Assembly: GCA_946479035.1 (NCBI GenBank)
Contig: CAMLDW010000064.1
Location: 1 to 8,558 of the forward strand
DNA: 8,558 bases
Direction of reading: 5' to 3'
Source of the DNA: an uncultured Chthonomonadaceae bacterium
Lineage (GTDB): Bacteria; Armatimonadota; Fimbriimonadia; Fimbriimonadales; Fimbriimonadaceae
The position numbers and the translations under genes are program-made. Positions 1 to 5,800 of this stretch are shown piece by piece. How positions within the stretch are numbered: the stretch's first letter is position 1; each line of letters starts with the position of its first letter. Below the pieces are notes generated by a model, which was given only the letters and a program-made list of their open reading frames with translations, made no database searches and was not told the origin of the DNA.

Positions 1-7
1 GGTGGCC

Positions 8-42
8 GTTGTTCGTGTGGCTCCGCACTTCAGTGCGGTGCC
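8..42 (+). repeat. Dispersed palindromic repeat, copy 1
   Basis: This 35-nt segment matches 515-549 at 31 of 35 positions in direct orientation. Its core at 23-38 is a perfect palindrome: 7-bp arms CCGCACT and AGTGCGG around a 2-nt centre (TC). The matching part ends sharply at 42. A conserved short palindrome with flanking sequence, repeated between genes, resembles REP-type elements. Whether it is common in the genome cannot be seen from here. Confidence 0.7.
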
Positions 43-60
43 GAGTGCGCCCCGAGCGTT

Positions 61-80
61 CCCTCTCCCTTGGGAGAGGG
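61..80. repeat. Perfect 9-bp inverted repeat
   Basis: Arms CCCTCTCCC (61-69) and GGGAGAGGG (72-80) are perfectly complementary around a central TT. The hairpin would be very stable. It has no following T-run, so it does not look like a Rho-independent terminator. It lies 18 nt after repeat copy 1 and may belong to the same family of intergenic hairpin elements. A weaker 5-bp stem follows it (CCCCT 101-105 with AGGGG 116-120). Confidence 0.65.
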
Positions 81-144
81 TGTCTACAATCCAAGTCCTT
101 CCCCTCAAGCCCTGAAGGGGCGCGATCAGTCAATTGGGCTGGAA

Positions 145-450
145 TCAACAACGTACCGACCGCGACCGTCGCCTATTCAAGATCCATGGCCCCAAAGAGG
201 CGAAGTACCAAGCCAAAGTGGCCACACCACCGGTCATCAGGATCTCCGCAACCCGATTCTCCTCGATCCCTGTGTTTGCGGCGAGAAACCTTGCCTCCGC
301 GTCGGTCGGCAGCGTCTGACCCATCCAGTACTTCTGCCACTGCACTCGGTATTCGTCGTCTGCTCGCCGTCCCTCCCAGAGCGCCTACATTACGAATCCG
401 ACCGGCACTAACAACCCCAACCAGCACAGGAATGCGATCCTACGCGCCAC
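145..450 (-). pseudogene. Two-TM membrane protein frame with one internal amber stop
   Basis: Read on the minus strand from GTG at 450-448, this frame gives MARRI then a hydrophobic span FLCWLGLLVPVGFVM, and a TAG stop at 387-385. After the TAG the same frame runs 79 codons to TGA at 147-145. It contains a polar stretch with EYRVQWQKYW and LPTDAEARFLAANTGIEENR, then a second hydrophobic span (ILMTGGVATLAWYFASLGPW) followed by arginines. The composition looks like a real two-span membrane protein rather than random translation. One C-to-T change (CAG to TAG) would explain the stop. A TAG just upstream of the GTG limits the start, and the ribosome-binding site is poor. I do not recognise the family. 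Alternatives are a 79-codon remnant starting at an internal GTG (345-343), stop-codon readthrough, or chance. Confidence 0.4.
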
Positions 451-483
451 ACCCTACTATGACCCACCAAACACGGCGGGCGG

Positions 484-508
484 GTGGCCAGGCTGATCCT
501 CTGGCCAC
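484..508. repeat. 8-bp inverted repeat
   Basis: GTGGCCAG (484-491) and CTGGCCAC (501-508) are perfect inverted arms with a 9-nt loop. The element sits 6 nt before repeat copy 2 (515-549). There is no T-run after it. It may be the left part of a larger composite hairpin element. Confidence 0.55.
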
Positions 509-514
509 GCTTCT

Positions 515-549
515 GTTGCTCGCGTGGCTCCGCACTTTAGTGCGGTCCC
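515..549 (+). repeat. Dispersed palindromic repeat, copy 2
   Basis: This is the second copy of the 35-nt element at 8-42 (31 of 35 positions identical). The palindromic core is at 530-545, with arms CCGCACT and AGTGCGG around TT. The only difference between the cores lies in the 2-nt centre (TC in copy 1, TT here). Conservation of the arms with a change in the loop is what selection for a folded structure would give, although two copies are too few to prove it. Confidence 0.7.
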
Positions 550-572
550 CGGACAGGTGGGCGGGCAGCACA

Positions 573-643
573 AACCCGAAGCCCGAGACCCTCAGACCCG
601 AAACTCGAAACCCGAACCCCGAAACCCCAGCCCCCAACCCCCC
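573..643. repeat. Degenerate 7-nt tandem repeat, consensus AACCCGA
   Basis: About ten consecutive units can be read: AACCCGA, AGCCCGA, GACCCTCA (8 nt), GACCCGA, AACTCGA, AACCCGA, ACCCCGA, AACCCCA, GCCCCCA, ACCCCCC. The period is 7, which does not keep a reading frame, so this argues against coding at this point. It ends about 60 nt before the HD-GYP start codon. A change in unit number would alter promoter or leader spacing. Confidence 0.7.
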
Positions 644-653
644 TCCACACCCC
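611..653 (-). other. G-quadruplex-type motif on the minus strand
   Basis: The + strand carries six cytosine runs in a row: 611-613, 617-620, 625-628, 631-635, 638-643 and 650-653, separated by 2 to 6 nt. The minus strand therefore has six closely spaced runs of at least three guanines, which meets the usual G3N1-7 quadruplex pattern with runs to spare. It overlaps the end of the heptamer array and lies on the template strand of the HD-GYP gene. No effect on expression can be shown from the sequence alone. Confidence 0.5.
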
Positions 654-704
654 GGCAAAAGCACCGATAATCCCAAGGTGGCAGGCCCTGCACGACAGGC
701 TCAA

Positions 705-2039
705 ATGACGCTGGCGGAGATCCTCTCCGCGCTCAGCGCCGCCCTCGACCTTGTCGAGGGCCAGCCGGAGGGCCACGCCGTCCGCACCTGCCTCCTCGCA
801 ATGGCGATCGGACGACGGCTCGGGCTCGACGAAAAGAACCTGGGCCGCCTCTATTTTGCCAGCCTCGTCAAGGACGCCGGCTGCACCAACAACTCCGCCC
901 GCATCCAGCAGATCTTCGGCGCCGACGACCACCTCAGCAAGCGCGCGGTCAAGCTCATCGACTGGACCAGCCCGCTCGAGTCCGCCAAGTTCGCGCTCAA
1001 GCACACCAGGCCGAAGGACGGCTTCTTGCGCAAGGCGCGGCACCTGATCGCACACCTCGCCCCGCCCGCCAAGGTGATGGACGAAGTGACGAGCGCGCGC
1101 TGCACGCGCGGCGCGGACATCGCGCGCTCCTTCGGCTTCGACCAGGCCGTCGTCGACGCGGTATACAGCCTCGACGAGCACTGGGACGGCAAGGGATCGC
1201 CGCAGCACTTGAAAGGCGCAGAGATCCCTTACCTCGCACGCATCCTCTGCCTCGCGCAGACGATGGAGGTCTTTGCTAGCACGTTCGAAGAAGAGTCGGC
1301 GTTCGCGATGGTGCGCGACCGCCGAGAGAAGTGGTTCGACCCCGACGTCGCCGACGCCGCGCTCGCGCTGCAGAACGACTCGAAGCTCTGGGACCAGTAC
1401 TATCTGATGCTGCGCGACTCCGTGCGCGCGCTGCCGATGCCCGAGGCTGCGCAGGTCGCCACCGAAAAGCACATCGACGAGGTCTGCGCCGGGTTCGCGC
1501 AGATCGTGGACGCCAAATCGGTCTTCACCGCCAAACACTCGACCCGCGTCGCCAATTACGCCCTTGAAATAGCCGACCAGTTCTGCTTTGACGAGCCGCG
1601 CAAGAGGACCCTGCGCCGCGCGGCGCTGCTCCACGACATCGGCAAGCTCGGCGTGCCCAACGCGGTGCTAGACAAGCCAGAAGCGCTGACGGAAGAGGAG
1701 TTCAAGCTCATCAAGCAGCACCCGAAGTACACCCTCGAGATCCTCTCTCCAATCCGCGGCTTTGAAAGGATCGCCGAGGTCGCCTGCGCCCACCACGAGC
1801 GGCTCGATGGCACCGGCTACTGGCGCGGCCTCAACGCCAAGCAGCTCGACATGGACATGCGCGTCATCGCTGCGGCGGACGTATTCGACGCCCTCAGCGC
1901 CCGCCGCCCCTACCGCCACGCCATGCCGATCGAGGACGTCTTCGCGCTCATGGACAAGATGGCCTGCAGCCACCTCGACCCCGACTGCGTCGCCGCCCTC
2001 CACCGCATCTACTCCGACGCCCTCCCTCTCGCGGCCTGA
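705..2039 (+). CDS. Tandem HD-GYP-type phosphohydrolase (degenerate N half)
   Basis: The product is a 444-residue soluble protein made of two related HD-GYP halves; no membrane segment or receiver domain is seen. HD-GYP proteins hydrolyse cyclic di-GMP or related dinucleotides. In the C-terminal half the expected metal ligands are present: H278 (KHSTRV), H310-D311 (LLHDIGK), H339 (KQHPKY), H363-H364 (AHHERLDG) and D392 (AADVFDA). The signature ends GYW (W373) instead of GYP. In the N-terminal half the HD pair is KD (K56-D57), while a late motif DEHWDGKGSP (H159 to P166) survives, so that half is probably non-catalytic. The open frame extends upstream to position 9, but that part is repeats. 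ATG 705 begins recognisable protein and has a weak AGG 6 nt before it. Enzymatic activity is likely but the substrate is uncertain. Confidence 0.88.
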   Translation: MTLAEILSALSAALDLVEGQPEGHAVRTCLLAMAIGRRLGLDEKNLGRLYFASLVKDAGCTNNSARIQQIFGADDHLSKRAVKLIDWTSPLESAKFALKHTRPKDGFLRKARHLIAHLAPPAKVMDEVTSARCTRGADIARSFGFDQAVVDAVYSLDEHWDGKGSPQHLKGAEIPYLARILCLAQTMEVFASTFEEESAFAMVRDRREKWFDPDVADAALALQNDSKLWDQYYLMLRDSVRALPMPEAAQVATEKHIDEVCAGFAQIVDAKSVFTAKHSTRVANYALEIADQFCFDEPRKRTLRRAALLHDIGKLGVPNAVLDKPEALTEEEFKLIKQHPKYTLEILSPIRGFERIAEVACAHHERLDGTGYWRGLNAKQLDMDMRVIAAADVFDALSARRPYRHAMPIEDVFALMDKMACSHLDPDCVAALHRIYSDALPLAA

Positions 2040-2041
2040 AG

Positions 2042-2143
2042 CTACGCCCGCCCCTTGTTGCGCAAAGCGATCACGAGAACCACGACGGCGATCGCCGCCA
2101 GCACCACCATCCCGGCCAACCGGCCCATTGCATACTCGCTCAC
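2042..2143 (-). CDS. Candidate single-span membrane micropeptide
   Basis: The frame runs from GTG (2143-2141) to TAG (2044-2042), 33 residues. An ATG at 2128-2126 would give 28 residues. The core MVVLAAIAVVVLVIAL is a full-length hydrophobic span, followed by RNKGRA, so a basic tail would stay in the cytoplasm. The frame ends 2 nt from the stop of the convergent HD-GYP gene, a tidy fit for a real gene. No strong ribosome-binding site is visible for either start; GGGAA touches the GTG and is too close. I do not recognise a family. Hydrophobic frames can arise by chance in G+C-rich DNA, hence the modest confidence. Confidence 0.4.
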   Translation of the reverse strand: MSEYAMGRLAGMVVLAAIAVVVLVIALRNKGRA

Positions 2144-2199
2144 TTCCCAGTCACTTCGATCCCCTTGTTACCCCAAACCGTGGAAAACCCCTGACGAAA

Positions 2200-2221
2200 A
2201 CCGACGGGAAAAAGTGTCGGT
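2200..2221. promoter_or_regulatory. Dyad upstream of the nrdR promoter
   Basis: ACCGAC (2200-2205) and GTCGGT (2216-2221) form a 6-bp inverted repeat with a 10-nt spacer. It is immediately followed by a smaller one, GGTA (2219-2222) AAA TACC (2226-2229), which ends 2 nt before the -35. These could be operator sites or the weak remains of a terminator for upstream transcription. There is no T-tract after the stem, so I favour an operator or no function. Confidence 0.3.
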
Positions 2222-2231
2222 AAAATACCCC

Positions 2232-2260
2232 TTGACACCATAAATCTGGGGGTGTATAGT
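2232..2260 (+). promoter_or_regulatory. Sigma-70-type promoter for nrdR-nrdJ
   Basis: TTGACA (2232-2237) is a perfect -35 hexamer, and TATAGT (2255-2260) matches the -10 at 5 of 6 positions. The spacer is exactly 17 nt. Transcription would begin near 2267, giving a leader of about 25 nt before the nrdR ATG at 2292. This is the clearest promoter in the window. Confidence 0.75.
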
Positions 2261-2262
2261 GT
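2235..2262. promoter_or_regulatory. Possible split NrdR operator over the promoter
   Basis: ACACCATA (2235-2242) and TATAGTGT (2255-2262) are inverted half-sites, 7 of 8 complementary. The known NrdR box is a 16-bp palindrome close to ACACWATATATWGTGT; the right half here matches its half-site at all positions and the left half at 7 of 8. In a normal box the halves touch, whereas here 12 nt separate them (20 bp centre to centre, about two helical turns). They cover the -35 edge and the -10, so a bound repressor would block RNA polymerase. Autoregulation by NrdR is the inference; the unusual spacing is the main doubt. Confidence 0.4.
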
Positions 2263-2277
2263 CGCTGAACCCCAGAT
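2244..2277. promoter_or_regulatory. Inverted repeat spanning the nrdR start region
   Basis: ATCTGGGG (2244-2251) and CCCCAGAT (2270-2277) are perfect 8-bp inverted arms, 18 nt apart, on either side of the -10. The right arm also pairs locally within the transcript: CCCCA (2270-2274) with TGGGG (2279-2283) around loop GATG. That small hairpin lies 8 nt before the nrdR start codon, where it could compete with ribosome binding. Both structures are visible; any function is inference. Confidence 0.4.
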
Positions 2278-2291
2278 GTGGGGTCAAGGCC

Positions 2292-2810
2292 ATGAAGTGT
2301 CCCTATTGCGGATTTGAAGACCACAGGGTCTTGGAGTCAAGGCCCGCCCGGGAGGGCGACGCGGTGAGGAGGAGGCGCGAGTGCGTCGCCTGCAACCGTA
2401 GGTTCACGACGTTCGAGCAGGCGGAAAAGCCGCGCCTCCTCGTCGTTAAGAGAAGCGGGCAGCGCGAAGAGTTCGACCGCGAAAAGGTGCTCTCCGGAAT
2501 CCAGCACGCCTGCCACAAGCGGCCCGTGCCGGCGGAGGCCATGGAAGCGGCAGCCGAGCGCATCGAGCAAGAGATGTTCGACCTGATGGAGCTCGAAGTC
2601 AGCACCAGGCGGGTCGGCGACAGGGTGATGGAGGAGCTGCTCCAGCTTGACGCGGTAGCGTTCGTTCGGTTCGCGAGCGTCTACCGCGAGTTCGAGAGCC
2701 CGCAGGAGTTCGCAACGGTCGTCAACGCGATCAAGCGGACCAAGCGGGACATCAAAAACCCGGGAGTGGCTGCATCTATAGTGAAGCAGCTCGCCGGAAC
2801 GGTAGACTAG
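2292..2810 (+). CDS. nrdR: Transcriptional repressor NrdR
   Basis: NrdR senses nucleotides (ATP/dATP) and represses ribonucleotide reductase genes by binding NrdR boxes. The 172-residue product has the two expected parts. The N-terminal zinc ribbon has C3-P-Y-C6 and C31-V-A-C34, followed by the family hallmark NRRFTTFE. An ATP-cone follows at about residues 47-137, starting LLVVKRSGQREEFDREK and ending in VAFVRFASVYREF. The length is slightly above the usual 150-160 because of a C-terminal tail with KRTKRDIKNPG. An in-frame GTG at 2259 would add 11 residues but overlaps the -10 hexamer; ATG 2292 starts the conserved MKCPYCG, so I chose it. The ribosome-binding site is weak (GGGG 2280-2283, or AAGG very close to the start). 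nrdJ follows after 50 nt, which fits an operon encoding the repressor and its target. Confidence 0.97.
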   Translation: MKCPYCGFEDHRVLESRPAREGDAVRRRRECVACNRRFTTFEQAEKPRLLVVKRSGQREEFDREKVLSGIQHACHKRPVPAEAMEAAAERIEQEMFDLMELEVSTRRVGDRVMEELLQLDAVAFVRFASVYREFESPQEFATVVNAIKRTKRDIKNPGVAASIVKQLAGTVD

Positions 2811-2844
2811 AGTCTACTAACACAGTTTCAGCAATCAGTCCATG

Positions 2845-2851
2845 GGAAGGA
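2845..2851 (+). promoter_or_regulatory. Ribosome-binding site of nrdJ
   Basis: GGAAGGA lies 9 nt before ATG 2861 and is a strong match to the anti-Shine-Dalgarno sequence. It fixes the nrdJ start. No terminator or separate promoter is seen in the 50 nt between nrdR and nrdJ. Confidence 0.75.
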
Positions 2852-2860
2852 ACCGCATAA

Positions 2861-5800
2861 ATGAAGATCAATAGAGTGTTCACGAGCGCCAAGGGCGGCG
2901 CTTACGAGGGAATCGAGTTCGTACCGAGAACCAGCGAGATCCGGAACCCGGACGGCTCGCGGGTGTTCCACATGGAGGGCGTGATGGTGCCCTCCACGTG
3001 GTCACAGGTCGCGACCGACATCCTCGCGCAGAAGTACTTCCGCAAGGCCGGCGTACCGCAGCAAGAAGGCGGCGACGGTTGCGAGACGGACTCGCGCCAG
3101 GTGTTCCACCGCCTGGCGGGGTGCTGGCGGTACTGGGGCGAGAAGTACGGTTACTTCGACTCAGAGGAAGACAGCCAGGCGTTCTATGACGAGCTTTGCC
3201 ACATGCTGGCGACGCAGAAGGCGGCGCCGAACAGCCCGCAGTGGTTCAACACGGGGCTCTTCTTCGCGTATGGGATCGAGGGCGTGGCGCAGGGGCACTA
3301 CTACGTCGACCCGACGACCGGCGAACTGAACAGGAGCCTGAACGCCTACGAGCGGCCGCAACCTCACGCGTGCTTTATCCTGAGCGTGAAGGACGACCTC
3401 GTGAACGAGGGCGGGATCATGGACCTGTGGACGCGCGAGGCGCGCATCTTTAAGTACGGCAGCGGCGTGGGCACCAACTTCAGCAAGCTGCGCGGCGAGA
3501 ACGAGCGGCTCAGCGGCGGAGGAAAGTCGAGCGGGCTGATGTCTTTCCTGCGCGTCGGTGACCGGAGCGCGGGCGCGATCAAGAGCGGCGGCACGACGCG
3601 GCGCGCGGCGAAGATGGTGTGCCTGGACGTCGACCACCCGGACATCGAGAAGTTCGTCAACTGGAAGGTGATCGAGGAGCAGAAGGTCGCGTCGCTCGTC
3701 ACGGGCTCGATGCTCAACCACAAGCACCTGAACAACATCATCAAGGCCTGCAACGCCGGCGGTGCGAACCCGCGAGAGAACAAGCAGCTCAAGCTGGCGA
3801 TCGCGGAGGCGAAGGCCGACGAAGTCTCGCCGAACTACATCCAGCGGGCGATCCAGCTCGCCGAACAGGGCGCGACCGGCATCGACTTCCCCACCTACGA
3901 CGCAGGGTACGAGAGCGAGGCGTATGTAACAGTTTCGGGCCAAAACTCTAACAATTCGGTGCGCGTGACCAACGTGTTCCTGCGCGCGGTCGAGGAGGAC
4001 CGCGAGTGGGAGCTCAAGTCTCGCACGACCGGCGAAACGACCAAAAAGGTCCGCGCGAGCGAGCTATGGGAGGACATCTGCACCAGCGCGTGGGCGTGCG
4101 CCGACCCCGGCACGCAGTACGACACCACGATCAACGACTGGCACACCTGCCCCAAGGGCGGGCGCATCAACGCGAGCAACCCGTGCGTGACGGGAGACAC
4201 GCTGGTCAGCACGCCGAGCGGGTACCGGCGAATCAAGGACTTGGTCGGAGAGCGGCCAGAAGTGGTGAACGGGCACGGCGGCCGTTCGCTCTCTTCGCGT
4301 GTCGTCATGACCGGGCACAAGCCTGTGTTCGAGCTCAAGACGGCTTCGGGATATCGCCTCAGGCTTACGGCGGACCACCGCGTCATGACCGCGAACCGCG
4401 GCGACGTGCCTGCGATCGAGCTCACGAAGGACGACACGGTCGTGCTCGAGCGCACAGGGTTTGGGAGCGAACGTGTTTCTGCCCCGCTTGCGCGCCTGAT
4501 CGGCGCTGCGCTCGGCGACGGCTGCATCACTCTCGGCGAGAGCCAAGACCGCCTGTTCGTCACGCTCGGCAAGGAGGAAGGCGAGGTCGCAGAGCGGCTA
4601 CGAAGCGACTTGGAGTCTGTCAAGGCAGAGTTCGCGACCGACGGCAGGTCCGTCCGGACGACGGCTGTCCTGACGACTCCCACTTCGCTGCGCGTCGGCA
4701 CGTCGGTGCGCGGCGTGCTCGACGCGATGCGCCGGTATGCCTCGCTCGAGGATAGCGCCGCAGAGAAAGGGATCACCGACGCTGCGCTCGAGCTCGACCG
4801 CGAAAGCCAAGCGGCGATGTTGAGCGCGCTGTTCACCACCGACGGGACGGTCGCCGACTACAGCGATAAGTCCCAGTACGTCGCGCTCGATTCGACGAGC
4901 CTTCTAATGTTGCGGCAGGTGCAGCTCATGTTGCTCGGCTTCGGAATCAAGTCGAAGATCTATGAGGACCGCCGAGCGCTCGGGCAGACGAGCGCGATGC
5001 TCCCTGACGGAAGGGGAGGCCTGGCGGAGTACGAAGTCGAGCAGACGCATTCTCTGCGCATCAGCAGTTCATCGCGCGTCGTGTTCGAGCATGAGATCGG
5101 ATTCCTGCCCGAGAGCGCAAAGGCGCAAAGGCTGAGCGCGCTCAACCGGAGGGTCGCGGCGTATCGCGACCACCTTTACGACCGCGTGGCCTCGCTCACA
5201 CCGTGCGGCAGCGAGGACGTGTACGACCTCACAGAGCCAGAGACCAGCCACTTCGTCGCGAACGGCATCGTGGTGCACAACTGCAGCGAGTACATGTTCC
5301 TCGACGACACGGCGTGCAACCTGGCTTCGATCAACCTCGCGCGGTTCTACGACTCAGAGAGCGGAGAGTTCGACATCGAGGGCTACAGGCACGCGATCAA
5401 GCTTTGGACCGTGGTGCTCGAGGTCTCCGTGCTGATGGCGCAGTTCCCGAGCAAGGAGGTCGCGCAGCTCAGCTACGACTACCGCACGCTCGGGCTCGGA
5501 TACGCCAACCTCGGCGCGCTGCTCATGCAGATGGGGATCCCTTACGACAGCCCGCAGGGCTTTGCGATCGCTGGCGCGCTCACGGCGGTGCTCGGCGGCG
5601 AGTCCTACGCGACCAGCGCGGAGATGGCGAAGGAGCTAGGCGCGTTCCCGCGCTTTGCTGACAACAAGAAGGAGATGCTGCGCGTGGTGCGCAACCACCG
5701 GCGCGCGGCTTACGACGAGCCGGACGACCAGTACGAGAAGATCGACATCAAGCCGGTGGGCATCGACGCCGAAGAGTGCCCCGCACCGATGCTCAGCGCC

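Larger units (their letters stand above)
1..704. other. Repeat-rich region without an intact gene
   Basis: No convincing intact gene lies in this stretch. A + strand frame is open from position 9 into the HD-GYP gene, but its translation up to 704 is rich in Pro, Arg and Ser, shows no recognisable domain, and passes through palindromes and a 7-nt tandem repeat whose period is not a multiple of three. What the stretch does hold is a repeated palindrome (8-42 and 515-549), hairpins at 61-80 and 484-508, a heptamer array at 573-643, and a broken minus-strand reading frame at 145-450. No tRNA or rRNA was recognised. A GATAAT-like hexamer at 666-671 has no matching -35, so the promoter of the downstream gene is not identified. 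Confidence 0.6.

Noticed and set aside
61..80. Hairpin as a Rho-independent terminator
   Set aside because: It is a strong stem, but there is no T-run on either side.
440..676. Minus-strand frame with Gly/Val/Ser repeats
   Set aside because: Its repeated residues are only the heptamer array translated; it has no ribosome-binding site or domain.
9..704. N-terminal extension of the HD-GYP protein (232 extra residues)
   Set aside because: The segment is open by chance in G+C-rich DNA. It crosses palindromes and a 7-nt repeat and shows no domain. Recognisable protein begins at ATG 705.
537..1634. Long minus-strand open frame opposite the HD-GYP gene
   Set aside because: It is a shadow caused by third-position G+C bias; the + strand frame carries clear catalytic motifs.
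2055..2243. + strand 62-codon frame between HD-GYP and nrdR
   Set aside because: It has low-complexity Thr/Ser/Pro content, no ribosome-binding site, and runs through the nrdR -35 hexamer.
2259..2291. Alternative GTG start adding 11 residues to NrdR
   Set aside because: It overlaps the -10 hexamer and lies upstream of the expected transcript start. NrdR proteins begin at the MKCPYC-type motif.
3161..3943. Minus-strand open frame opposite nrdJ
   Set aside because: It has the composition of an antisense shadow and overlaps conserved reductase sequence on the other strand.
3895..4839. Serine-rich minus-strand frame across the intein start
   Set aside because: It is an antisense shadow; the Ser/Arg composition is the complement of the + strand codons, and the + strand shows extein and intein motifs.
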